Source of the DNA: Bradyrhizobium sp. CCBAU 51765
GTDB taxonomy: Bacteria; Pseudomonadota; Alphaproteobacteria; Rhizobiales; Xanthobacteraceae
DNA: 64,000 nucleotides
NCBI RefSeq assembly: GCF_015291725.1
Contig: NZ_CP030038.1
Coordinates: 2,717,001 to 2,781,000 of the forward strand
Reading direction: 5' to 3'
The stretch's first letter is position 1; every line of letters begins with the position of its first letter. Positions 51,237 through 59,468 of the stretch are shown piece by piece. The position numbers and the translations under genes are program-made. A model generated the notes under the pieces. It searched no databases. It saw only the letters and a list, made by a program, of their open reading frames with translations, and was not told the origin of the DNA.

Positions 51237-51767
51237 GTGCCGGCGCCAATGCCGGCCGTGAGTGACTGCATCAACATGCTCGATTCCGAGACCAAGGCCG
51301 TCGAAACGCCGGAGGACCACGCCGAAGAGCTTCGGCTGTGGCTGCGGCTCCTGACCTGCACGACGCTGATCGAGGGCGAGGTGCGCGGCCGGCTGCGGCA
51401 GCGATTCGACGTCACGCTGCCTCGTTTCGACCTGATGGCGCAGCTCGACAAGGCGCCTGACGGCATGACGCTGTCCGATGTTTCCAAGCGCATGATGGTG
51501 TCGAACGGCAATGTGACCGGCCTCGTGGAGCGTCTGGTGGACTCCGGTCATCTCGACCGCCGGACCTCGGAGACGGACCGCCGCGTCCAGGTGATCCGAC
51601 TCACGAAGCTCGGACGCGCCGAGTTTCGCCGAATGGCTGCGGAACACGAAACCTGGATCGCCGATCTCTTCGCCGACCTGACCCCGAAGGACGTGCGCGA
51701 GCTGATGCGGCTCCTGGCCAAGACCAAGGCGTCCGCGCAGAAATCGGCGGCGCGCCGCCGGTCGTAA
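51237..51767 (+). CDS. MarR-family transcriptional regulator
   Basis: The 176-residue protein (GTG start, ATG possible at 51249 or 51276) has a winged helix-turn-helix: FDLMAQLDKAPDGMTLSDVS, VSNGNVTGLVERLV and RRTSETDRRVQVIRL, the latter two being the recognition helix and wing. It resembles the MarR group that controls aromatic CoA-ligase clusters, for which CoA thioesters act as inducers. The palindromes at 51136-51159 and 51210-51223 are in its own promoter. It probably represses the block 42.9-54.1 kb; this is inferred from repeated sites. Confidence 0.85.
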   Translation: MPAPMPAVSDCINMLDSETKAVETPEDHAEELRLWLRLLTCTTLIEGEVRGRLRQRFDVTLPRFDLMAQLDKAPDGMTLSDVSKRMMVSNGNVTGLVERLVDSGHLDRRTSETDRRVQVIRLTKLGRAEFRRMAAEHETWIADLFADLTPKDVRELMRLLAKTKASAQKSAARRRS

Positions 51768-51850
51768 GCCCGGGCGCTGGGTCGGCCACCAATTCCTTTT
51801 GCCGCAGGAAAAAGCACGGCGTGCCCAAAATCCGCTATTGCGCCGAATTG

Positions 51851-51864
51851 TTTTAAGCCTAAAA
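51851..51864. promoter_or_regulatory. MarR-type operator candidate TTTTAAGCCTAAAA
   Basis: The best copy of the motif, 50 bases upstream of the CoA ligase ATG and before its AAGGAG site. Exact reverse complement of the 45626-45639 site. Confidence 0.7.
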
Positions 51865-51914
51865 TGTTTCCAGATCGTGCTGCCGGGTGCAATCCATGCT
51901 GAAAGGAGCGTGCG

Positions 51915-53606
51915 ATGGCCAACGCCGCCAAGATTCAAATGTCGGGTTCGTGTGACGGCAACGCCGCGACGGCCCATGTCGATACGTTCGCGCGGCAACA
52001 TCTGCCGCCGCGCGAGCTCTGGCCCGAATTCATCTTCACGCGGCCGGAGCTGCACTACCCCCCGCGACTGAACTGCGTCAGCTATTTCCTGGATCGCTGG
52101 GTCGAGCAGGGACATGGCGAGGCGCCGTGCGTCATCAGCCCTTCCGTCAGCTACACCTATCGCGAGTTGCAGGCGCTGGTGAACCGCATCGCCAACGTGC
52201 TGGTCGGCAAGCTCAACCTCGTTCCCGGCGGCCGGGTGCTGTTGCGCTCTGCCAACAACCCCATGATGGTTGCGACCTATCTCGCGGTGATCAAGGCCGG
52301 CGGTATAGTCGTGGCGACGATGCCGCTGCTCCGCGCCAAGGAGTTGTCCTATCCGATCCAGAAAGCGGAGATTTCGCTGGCGCTGTGCGACGGAAAACTC
52401 GCCGACGAGATGGAGAAGGCGAAGGCAGCCGCGCCCGGTCTCGAGCGTGTCGTCTATTGGGGCAATGACACCGACAATTCACTCGAGGCGCTGATCGCCG
52501 ATGCCAGCTCTGAGTTCACAGCCGTCGATACCGCGTCCGACGACATCTGCCTGATCGCTTTCACCTCGGGCACGACAGGTGATCCCAAGGGCACCATGCA
52601 TTTCCACCGCGACATGCTCGCGGTCTGCGACGGTTACGCGCGCAACATCCTGCGCGCCGGGCAGAAGGATCGATTCATCGGCTCGGCCCCGCTCGCCTTC
52701 ACCTTCGGCTTCGGCGGCGTGCTGTTTCCGATGCATATCGGCGCGTCCTTCGTCGTGCTGGAGAAGACGACGCCGGACGACCTGCTGTCGGCGATCGAGC
52801 AGTACAAGACCACGGTCTGCTTCACCGCGCCGACCGCATACCGCGCCATGATCGGCAAGCTTCCGGGCCGCGATATCTCCTCGCTTCGCAAATGCGTCTC
52901 TGCGGGCGAAACACTGCCCAAGCCGACATTCGATGCCTGGCTCAAGGCGACCGGGATCAAGCTGATGGACGGCATCGGTTCGACCGAGATGCTGCACATC
53001 TTCATCAGCGCGACCGAGGACGAGATCCGCCCCGGCGCCACCGGCAAGCCCGTGCCGGGCTATGAAGCCAAGATCGTCGATGATGAGGGCCGCGACGTTG
53101 CGCCCGGGACGATGGGCCGTCTCGCGGTACGCGGGCCGACCGGCTGCCGCTATCTGGCCGACGAGCGGCAGCGCAAATACGTCCAGAACGGCTGGAACAT
53201 CACCGGCGACACCTATCTGATGGATAGCGACGGCTATTTCTGGTACCAGTCGCGCTCCGACGACATGATCGTGTCGGCCGGCTACAACATCGCAGGGACC
53301 GACGTCGAAGCGGCGCTGCTCACGCATCCGGCGGTCGCCGAGTGCGGTGTGGTCGGCGCCCCCGACGAGGCGCGCGGCATGATCGTGAAGGCCTATGTCA
53401 TCACCGCGCCCGGCGTGACTGCGGACGCGCAGCTCGTGACGGAGCTGCAGGAGCATGTCAAACGCGAGATCGCGCCGTACAAATATCCGCGCGCGATCGA
53501 GTTCGTGACGCAATTGCCGAAGACCGAGACCGGCAAGCTGAAACGCTTTGCCCTGCGGCAGTTGGCGCAGGCTGCGCCGACGTCCTCTGGCGTCGCTGCG
53601 GAATGA
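51915..53606 (+). CDS. Benzoate/2-aminobenzoate-CoA ligase family protein
   Basis: The 563-residue adenylate-forming enzyme has the motif AFTSGTTGDPKGTMHFHRD, the GSTEMLHIF block typical of benzoate/aminobenzoate-CoA ligases, the TGD motif WNITGDTYLMDSDGYFWYQS, SDDMIVSAGYNIAG and the catalytic Lys in KTETGKLKRFALRQ. Length is a little longer than BadA-type ligases because of an N-terminal extension of about 20 residues. A ribosome site AAGGAG precedes the ATG. It should start the CoA pathway; 2-aminobenzoate is favoured over benzoate because of the fusion enzyme nearby and the Rid protein that follows. Confidence 0.85.
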   Translation: MANAAKIQMSGSCDGNAATAHVDTFARQHLPPRELWPEFIFTRPELHYPPRLNCVSYFLDRWVEQGHGEAPCVISPSVSYTYRELQALVNRIANVLVGKLNLVPGGRVLLRSANNPMMVATYLAVIKAGGIVVATMPLLRAKELSYPIQKAEISLALCDGKLADEMEKAKAAAPGLERVVYWGNDTDNSLEALIADASSEFTAVDTASDDICLIAFTSGTTGDPKGTMHFHRDMLAVCDGYARNILRAGQKDRFIGSAPLAFTFGFGGVLFPMHIGASFVVLEKTTPDDLLSAIEQYKTTVCFTAPTAYRAMIGKLPGRDISSLRKCVSAGETLPKPTFDAWLKATGIKLMDGIGSTEMLHIFISATEDEIRPGATGKPVPGYEAKIVDDEGRDVAPGTMGRLAVRGPTGCRYLADERQRKYVQNGWNITGDTYLMDSDGYFWYQSRSDDMIVSAGYNIAGTDVEAALLTHPAVAECGVVGAPDEARGMIVKAYVITAPGVTADAQLVTELQEHVKREIAPYKYPRAIEFVTQLPKTETGKLKRFALRQLAQAAPTSSGVAAE

Positions 53607-53621
53607 GAGAAGGATAGAGAA

Positions 53622-54086
53622 TTGTCCGTGACGCCCCCGAAAGGCTCGCAACTCGCGGTGCTGCCGACCGCAGCCGAGGACGGAGCGCGCATCAAGGCGC
53701 AGATCCTCCAGCCGTCAGGCTGGCCGGTTCCGAAAGGCTATGCCAACGGCATGGCTGCCGAAGGGCGCATCGTCGTCACCGGCGGGGTGATCGGCTGGGA
53801 TACAGAAGAGCGCCTCGCGGAAGGCTTCGTCGCGCAGGTGCGCCAGACCTTGAGCAACATCGCCGCGATCCTGGCCGAGGCCGGTGCCCGGCCCGAGCAC
53901 CTCGTGCGCCTGACCTGGTACGTCGTCGACATGGACGAGTACCTGGCCAACCTGAAGGAACTGGGCAGGGTCTATCGCGACGTCTTCGGAGCGCACTATC
54001 CTGCGATGGCGCTGGTTCAGGTGGTCCGCCTCGTGGAGAAGGCGGCGCGCGTCGAAATCGAAGCCACCGCCGTCATTCCTGGCTGA
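53622..54086 (+). CDS. Rid-family (RidA/YjgF) protein without the usual catalytic arginine
   Basis: The 154-residue protein has the Rid fold (MAAEGRIVVTGGVIGWDTEE, HLVRLTWYVVDMDEYLANL, VEIEATAVIPG). The canonical RidA motif includes a substrate-carboxylate Arg in a P-x-R sequence; here the place reads HYPAMALVQVVRL, so the Arg is replaced. Rid proteins hydrolyse reactive enamines and imines. With the 2-aminobenzoyl-CoA route, ring reduction produces an enamine/imine intermediate whose deamination this protein could speed. It starts with TTG at 53622 (AAGGA upstream) or GTG at 53628; 15 bases after the ligase gene, so coexpressed. Confidence 0.82.
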   Translation: MSVTPPKGSQLAVLPTAAEDGARIKAQILQPSGWPVPKGYANGMAAEGRIVVTGGVIGWDTEERLAEGFVAQVRQTLSNIAAILAEAGARPEHLVRLTWYVVDMDEYLANLKELGRVYRDVFGAHYPAMALVQVVRLVEKAARVEIEATAVIPG

Positions 54087-54127
54087 ACTTCTTCCGCGAT
54101 CGGCTCTCCCTGATTAGCTTGCCCTGG

Positions 54128-54856
54128 TCAGCTTGCTTTGGCGAGCTCATCGTCCTCGGGCGAGTTCAGATAGACGCCGGACATGGTGTCGACCCAGCAC
54201 AGATGGTCGTGAACCTTCTTTACGCCCTCGACGTTCTCCGCGGCGACGATCGCGGCCTGCCGTGCGCGCTCTTCGGTGATGACGCCGCTGAGATGAACGA
54301 TACCGTTGCGCACGATCACGTTCAGCCCGAACGGGCACCAGTCGCTCTTCTCCATGGTATCGATGATGCGGCTGCGAATGTGGTCGTCATCCGCGGTCGG
54401 ATCCGGCACTTCGCGGGCGAGACCCGCCACCGCCTGCAGCAGATTGGCGCGGGATACGATCCCGACGACCTTGTCGCCACGCACGACCGGCAGCCGCTTG
54501 ATGTTGTTCCGCTCCATGAGATCGACGATCTCAGCGAGCGCCGTATCCTCCGTGATCGTCACGGGCGAGTCGGTCATCACTTCCGAGACCTTGCGGCCGT
54601 GCTCGTGGACGAAGTCGCTGGCGGATTTGCCGGGACCAAAGATGAACCGCAGCCAACGCCCGCGCTTGCGCCCGGTGCCGATTTCGCTGCGGCGGATGAA
54701 GTCTCCTTCCGACACGACACCGAGCAGCTTGCCGGTCTCGTCGACCACCGTGAGTCCGCTGACATGCCGCTCCAGCATGATATTTGCCGCTTCGACGATG
54801 CTGGTGTCGGGGGTGACCGAGATGACCGACCGGGTCATGATCTGGTGGGCGCGCAT
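54128..54856 (-). CDS. CBS-domain pair with BON domain
   Basis: The 242-residue protein contains two CBS repeats (residues about 1-145: AHQIMTRSVISVTPDTSIVE, and VSEVMTDSPVTITEDTALAE) followed by a BON domain (VIVRNGIVHLSGVI, then AAENVEGVKKVHDHL). CBS pairs bind adenosyl ligands and BON domains bind lipid or protein in the periplasm, but no signal peptide is present, so it is probably cytoplasmic. The start at ATG 54856 has GGAG upstream. A FixK-like box (54921-54934) lies 65 bases in front of it, pointing to low-oxygen control. Confidence 0.82.
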   Translation of the reverse strand: MRAHQIMTRSVISVTPDTSIVEAANIMLERHVSGLTVVDETGKLLGVVSEGDFIRRSEIGTGRKRGRWLRFIFGPGKSASDFVHEHGRKVSEVMTDSPVTITEDTALAEIVDLMERNNIKRLPVVRGDKVVGIVSRANLLQAVAGLAREVPDPTADDDHIRSRIIDTMEKSDWCPFGLNVIVRNGIVHLSGVITEERARQAAIVAAENVEGVKKVHDHLCWVDTMSGVYLNSPEDDELAKAS

Positions 54857-54920
54857 AGACAACTCCGCTGGCTTGTTGAATGTCGATGCGCGAAAACTAG
54901 CTCGGGTATCGAGGTGCGGT

Positions 54921-54934
54921 TTGACTCAAGTCAA
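54921..54934. promoter_or_regulatory. FixK/FNR-type box TTGACTCAAGTCAA
   Basis: A perfect TTGAC-N4-GTCAA palindrome of the FixK2/FNR consensus (TTGA-N6-TCAA). It lies between the divergent CBS-BON gene and the PHA synthase; its centre is 71 bases from the CBS-BON ATG and 139 bases from the phaC ATG, so the CBS-BON gene is the nearer target. Confidence 0.75.
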
Positions 54935-55066
54935 TCGGGCGAACATGGATCGAACTCAATTGAGCAATTGTGATCCCGACCCGGATTTGATGCAGCTCAA
55001 CACGTCGTCGAGGCCGATCCGTATCCTGCTGCCGACGTTGAACTGAAGCCCGCAGGAATTTGAGCC

Positions 55067-56920
55067 ATGAGCGTCGTGCAGATATTTCCGCGGGCAGAAG
55101 AGCCGTCGGTTCAAGTTCTCCCCACCCATCCCGTCGCCGGTCCGGAGGCCTCGACGGCGAGCCGCGAAAGGCTCGAACACATGCCGGTTGCCGCCGGTCC
55201 TCCGCCTGGATCGGAGCCATATCCTTTTGACCGCGCCTTTCACGCGATGCTGGCGCGATTTACGGGCGGGATATCGCCGCTTGCCTTGTCGCTCGCCTGG
55301 CTCGATTGGAGCTCGCATCTGGCCGCGGCGCCTCAGCGCCAGATGGAGATTTCCCGCAACATCCTTCGCGACGGCGGCCGGTTCGTGGAAGCTGCTGCGC
55401 ACGCGATGTCGCCTGGGCAAAAGCCGTGGGCTGTAATCGCGCCGCAGCAGCGGGATCGCCGCTTCAGCGGACCGCAATGGGAGATCGCGCCGTTCAACCT
55501 GCTGGCGCAGGCGTTTCTGCTCGGAGAGCGCTGGTGGCGCGATGCCGCGACGGGCGTACGCGGCGTGTCGCACGCAAACGAGGCCATCGTCGAGTTCTCG
55601 ATGCGCCAGATGCTCGACATGCTGGCGCCGTCGAACTTCGCCGCGACCAATCCGAAGGTGCTGGAGAAGGCATTCCAGAGCGGCGGAGAGAATTTCGTCT
55701 TCGGCTGGCAGAACTGGTGCAGCGATCTGATGCGCCTGCTCTCCAACTCGAAACTGGCCGACGACGGGCAGTTCGTAGTCGGCAAGACGGTGGCAGTTTC
55801 ACCCGGCAAGGTCGTCTACCGCAACGAGCTGATCGAGCTGATTCAGTACTATCCGACCACCGCGCAGGTGCGGCCCGAGCCGATCCTGATCGTGCCGGCC
55901 TGGATCATGAAATACTACATCCTCGATCTGTCGCCGCAGAACTCGCTGGTCAAATATCTGACGGGGCAAGGTTTCACCGTGTTCGCGATCTCCTGGCGCA
56001 ATCCGGATGCGAGGGATCGGGATCTCGCCTTCGACGATTATCGCAGGTTGGGCGTCATGGCGGCGCTGGATATGATCGGCCTGATCATGCCGGGTCGGAA
56101 GACCCATGCGCTCGGCTATTGTCTGGGGGGCACATTGCTGTCGATCGCCGCCGCCGCGATGGAGCGCGACGGTGATAACCGTTTCGGCTCGGTCACTCTC
56201 CTTGCCGCGCAGACCGATTTCACCGAGGCCGGAGAGCTGACGCTCTTCATCAACGAGAGCCAGGTGGCTTTTCTCGAAGACATGATGTGGCAGCGCGGCT
56301 ATCTCGACACGACGCAGATGGCCGGCGCCTTCCAGCTGCTGCGCTCGAACGAACTGATCTGGTCGCGGCTGTCACATGACTATCTGATGGGCGAGAGCGC
56401 GTCGCCGAGCGACCTGATGGCCTGGAACGCCGATGCCACGCGGCTGCCTTATCGCATGCATTCGGAGTATCTGCGCAAGCTGTTTCTCGACAATGATCTG
56501 GCGGGAGGGCGCTATCTCGTCGGAGGCCGGAGCATTTCGCTCTCCGATATTCACGCGCCGATGTTCGTGGTCGGCACGCTCGCCGATCACGTGGCGCCGT
56601 GGCGATCCGTCTACAAGATCCACTATCAGGTCGATGCCGACGTGACGTTCCTGTTGACCAGCGGCGGTCACAATGCCGGTGTCGTGGCGCCTCCGCAGGA
56701 GCCCGGCCACAGCTATCAGGTGCTGACCAAGGCTGCTGATGCGCCCTATGTCGGCGCGGATGAATGGCTGAAGCTGGCCCCGCGAGTTGAAGGGTCGTGG
56801 TGGCCGGAATGGGCGAAATGGCTCGCGGCGCGCTCCGGCGCGCCCTGCGATCCGCCGCAGATCGGGCTTGGAGGCGCACCCGGCCTGCCCGATGCGCCGG
56901 GAGACTATGTTCACACCTAA
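55067..56920 (+). CDS. phaC: Poly(3-hydroxyalkanoate) synthase, class I
   Basis: The 617-residue protein has the PHA-synthase lipase-like box HALGYCLGGTLLSIA with catalytic Cys352, the Asp region VVGTLADHVAPWRSV and the His in TSGGHNAGVVAPPQ. The N-terminal domain and length fit class I PhaC. It polymerises 3-hydroxyacyl-CoA on the PHA granule. It is alone on the plus strand, facing a CHAD-domain gene with a four-base overlap at the stop codons; a phasin gene is far away at 15.3 kb. A FixK-like box is shared with the divergent CBS-BON gene. Confidence 0.88.
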   Translation: MSVVQIFPRAEEPSVQVLPTHPVAGPEASTASRERLEHMPVAAGPPPGSEPYPFDRAFHAMLARFTGGISPLALSLAWLDWSSHLAAAPQRQMEISRNILRDGGRFVEAAAHAMSPGQKPWAVIAPQQRDRRFSGPQWEIAPFNLLAQAFLLGERWWRDAATGVRGVSHANEAIVEFSMRQMLDMLAPSNFAATNPKVLEKAFQSGGENFVFGWQNWCSDLMRLLSNSKLADDGQFVVGKTVAVSPGKVVYRNELIELIQYYPTTAQVRPEPILIVPAWIMKYYILDLSPQNSLVKYLTGQGFTVFAISWRNPDARDRDLAFDDYRRLGVMAALDMIGLIMPGRKTHALGYCLGGTLLSIAAAAMERDGDNRFGSVTLLAAQTDFTEAGELTLFINESQVAFLEDMMWQRGYLDTTQMAGAFQLLRSNELIWSRLSHDYLMGESASPSDLMAWNADATRLPYRMHSEYLRKLFLDNDLAGGRYLVGGRSISLSDIHAPMFVVGTLADHVAPWRSVYKIHYQVDADVTFLLTSGGHNAGVVAPPQEPGHSYQVLTKAADAPYVGADEWLKLAPRVEGSWWPEWAKWLAARSGAPCDPPQIGLGGAPGLPDAPGDYVHT

Positions 56921-57906
56921 ACCTCCGGCTCGGAGCCCGGCGCGAGGTCCGCGGAGCGGAACGGCTTGGCCTTGTCCAGTTTCCGGTAGGCCACCGACGC
57001 GGTTCGCAACAGCTTCTTTTCCCGCTTTCGGTTGAGAAAGCGGTCGGTGGCACCGAGGCCGGCGCCGTTCAAGGACGCGGCCAGCGCCTGTCCTCGTGCA
57101 TCGTCGTTCAATTGTCCGAGTGCTCTTTGCGCCTTGCGCAACTGCTTGAGGATGGACTTGTGTTTCGTCGGCGTTTCCGCAGCGAACAGGTCCTGGAGCG
57201 ATTCGATCGAATAGGTCAGCCGCTTGTTGAGAAGCCGCAGCTTGTGTCGTTTCTCCACATCGAGCTTGCAGAGTTTTCGCGCTTTCTTGAGCAGCCTCGT
57301 CTCCCACTCGGTCAGCCGATCCATCGCGTGTTCGGCGAGCGTGCGGCGGCGCAGTCGAATGGCTTCCTTGCTGCGCCGGGTCGACCAGGGGCCGCTTTCG
57401 ATCCACGTCGAGGTCAGCTCGGCCAGGCGGCGGTACCGTGCGGATTGCAGCGCACGCGCCAGCAGCCTGTGGCTCTCGGCCCGTTTCTCGTCCCACTGCT
57501 GAAGCTCGGCGACCACGGCGAGTTCGTCGCCAGTCTCGGCGACGACCCGCTCGATCGCCACGTCGAGGTCCCGCACCATGCCAAGCTGGCCGTTCAGCCA
57601 TTTCAGTTCGGCCCAGACGTTCGGGCGCAGGGCGTCGTCGACCATCGGCGAGAAGAAGCGGATGGCAGTACGCAGATGCGTCAGTGCGATGCGGATCTGG
57701 TGCAGAGCCTCGGGATCGCCGCGGCAGGTGCCGTCGTGCTGAGCGATCACGGCATCGAGGTGACGGCGGGCGATGATCCGGAAGGCCGTGTCGCAGGCCA
57801 TGCCGGGGCTGAGGCGGCCGGGCAAGGTATTGCGCCGCATCGCCGGCTTGGCACGCGTGGCCGCCCTCGCGCTTGTGGTGGGTCCCGACATCCTTGCCTG
57901 CATCAA
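56917..57906 (-). CDS. CHAD-domain protein
   Basis: The 329-residue protein has the CHAD signature of conserved histidines and basic residues in helices: EALHQIRIALTHLRTAIRFF and LNGQLGMVRDLDVAIERVV, then KLDVEKRHKLRLLNKRLTYS. CHAD domains bind inorganic polyphosphate and localise to polyphosphate granules. Its position beside the PHA synthase fits granule biology. Its start overlaps the upstream kinase stop (ATGA). The N-terminal basic residues (TTSARAATRAKPAMRRN) could bind polyanions. Confidence 0.85.
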   Translation of the reverse strand: MMQARMSGPTTSARAATRAKPAMRRNTLPGRLSPGMACDTAFRIIARRHLDAVIAQHDGTCRGDPEALHQIRIALTHLRTAIRFFSPMVDDALRPNVWAELKWLNGQLGMVRDLDVAIERVVAETGDELAVVAELQQWDEKRAESHRLLARALQSARYRRLAELTSTWIESGPWSTRRSKEAIRLRRRTLAEHAMDRLTEWETRLLKKARKLCKLDVEKRHKLRLLNKRLTYSIESLQDLFAAETPTKHKSILKQLRKAQRALGQLNDDARGQALAASLNGAGLGATDRFLNRKREKKLLRTASVAYRKLDKAKPFRSADLAPGSEPEV

Positions 57907-59468
57907 TCAGGTTGCGTTGTTTGCCCCTTGGCGATCACGTCCCGGCAGGTCTGCAGCGTCTGCTCTTCTGTCCCGGATGCATCGATGGTCGCCCAGCCGA
58001 CATGGCCGATCTTATAGTGCTCTTGCAGCGCGGCAACCTCTTGCGTGGCGTCCGATGCATCTCCCCGGCGGCTTCCGATCCGCGCCTGCCGTGTCGCGAG
58101 GTCTGCGACGAGGAATAGACCGTTCAGCGACACGTTGCGTTCGCGCGCCAGCGCGGCGATCGCGTCGCGTTCGTCCTCGCGGGCGAATACGCCGTCGATG
58201 AGCGCCGAATGACCTTGCGCCAGCACCCGTCGGGCGTGCTGAGCCAGCGTCTCGTAGACGCGGGCCGTGACCTCCGGCGTATAGGCGGATGGCGGCAGGC
58301 GGTGCGTGTCCTCGACCGCGAACATCTGCTTGCGGACGAGATCGCTGCGCAGCACGACGGCTCCCGGCTGCGGCGCGACGAACGGCGCGAGCGCGTACGC
58401 CAGAACGGTCTTTCCGGTGCCGGACAGTCCGCCGACCGCAATCAGACGCGGAGCGGGAGGACGGATCAGCATCCTGGCGAGGTCAAAGTAGCGCTGCGCC
58501 TGGTCGAGGATGCCGGAACGATCGGGATGCGGCCGCTTCAGCCGTGCCAGGGCCACCTGGGCGCGGATCGCCGCACGGATCGACATGAACAGCGGCAGGA
58601 CCGACAGCGCGTCGAGATTGTCGGCCGGCGTTGCTGCAAGATAGCGGTTCAGGGCGGTGTTGGCCGCGCGCAGTTGGTCGTGCTGCAGCAGGTCCATGAG
58701 GGTGAATGCGAGATCGTAGAACACGTCGACCGTTGCCATCTGCGCATCGAACTCGATGGCGTCGAACAGCACGGGGCGATCATCGATCAGAACGATGTTT
58801 GCGAGATGCAGATCGCCATGACAGCGGCGCACGAAGCCATGGCGGCTGCGTTCTGCAAGCAGGGGACGAATACGCAGATATGCCTCGTGCGAGGCCTTGC
58901 CGAGCCTTTCGATGTCTTCCGCGTTGAAATGTCCGCCGGCCCGCAGACCGTCACTGTTGCCGTCGATCAGGGCCGGGATGGATGAGACCCAGGCTTCTCC
59001 GTCGGCGCGTGTCGCCGCCGCGTGCGACGCCACGATTGCGTCAGCGGCAGCGGAGGCAAGCTTCGCCTCCAGCGGACCGGCCTTTGCCAGATGATCCAGT
59101 GTCCTGTTTTCGTCGAAACGCGACATGTTGACCGCATACTCGATCGGCCGGCCGGCGCCGTCGACCTTCAGAGATCCATCCGGCTCTTCGGTGATCGCCA
59201 CGACGCCGTGATAGATCTGCGGCGCCAGCGGCCGGTTGATCCTGATCTCCTCCTCGCAGGCCGCCTTGCGCTTCTCGAGTGTCGAATAATCAAGGAACGG
59301 AAACCGGACGGCGCGCTTGATCTTCAGCGCGCGCTTTGCGTCCAGGAACACCGAGGCTCCATGCGTGTCGATCCGCGTGACGCCGGGATGGTCGGTCAGC
59401 ATCTGGAAGATGCGCTCCTGGGCCGCCGTTTCATCCTCGATCGGAGCGGGCATTCGAAGCACCATCAC
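57903..59468 (-). CDS. Bifunctional aminoglycoside-phosphotransferase-like / P-loop ATP-binding protein
   Basis: The 521-residue protein has an APH/kinase-like N-terminal domain (catalytic loop CHGDLHLANIVLIDDRPVLF) and a C-terminal P-loop NTPase domain of the gluconokinase/zeta-toxin type (LIAVGGLSGTGKTVLAYALA, later HSALIDGVFAREDER). The full-length fusion is a recurring family in Proteobacteria whose substrate is unknown. It is coupled by ATGA overlaps both to the upstream alcohol dehydrogenase and to the downstream CHAD gene, so all three are in one operon. Confidence 0.85.
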   Translation of the reverse strand: MMVLRMPAPIEDETAAQERIFQMLTDHPGVTRIDTHGASVFLDAKRALKIKRAVRFPFLDYSTLEKRKAACEEEIRINRPLAPQIYHGVVAITEEPDGSLKVDGAGRPIEYAVNMSRFDENRTLDHLAKAGPLEAKLASAAADAIVASHAAATRADGEAWVSSIPALIDGNSDGLRAGGHFNAEDIERLGKASHEAYLRIRPLLAERSRHGFVRRCHGDLHLANIVLIDDRPVLFDAIEFDAQMATVDVFYDLAFTLMDLLQHDQLRAANTALNRYLAATPADNLDALSVLPLFMSIRAAIRAQVALARLKRPHPDRSGILDQAQRYFDLARMLIRPPAPRLIAVGGLSGTGKTVLAYALAPFVAPQPGAVVLRSDLVRKQMFAVEDTHRLPPSAYTPEVTARVYETLAQHARRVLAQGHSALIDGVFAREDERDAIAALARERNVSLNGLFLVADLATRQARIGSRRGDASDATQEVAALQEHYKIGHVGWATIDASGTEEQTLQTCRDVIAKGQTTQPD

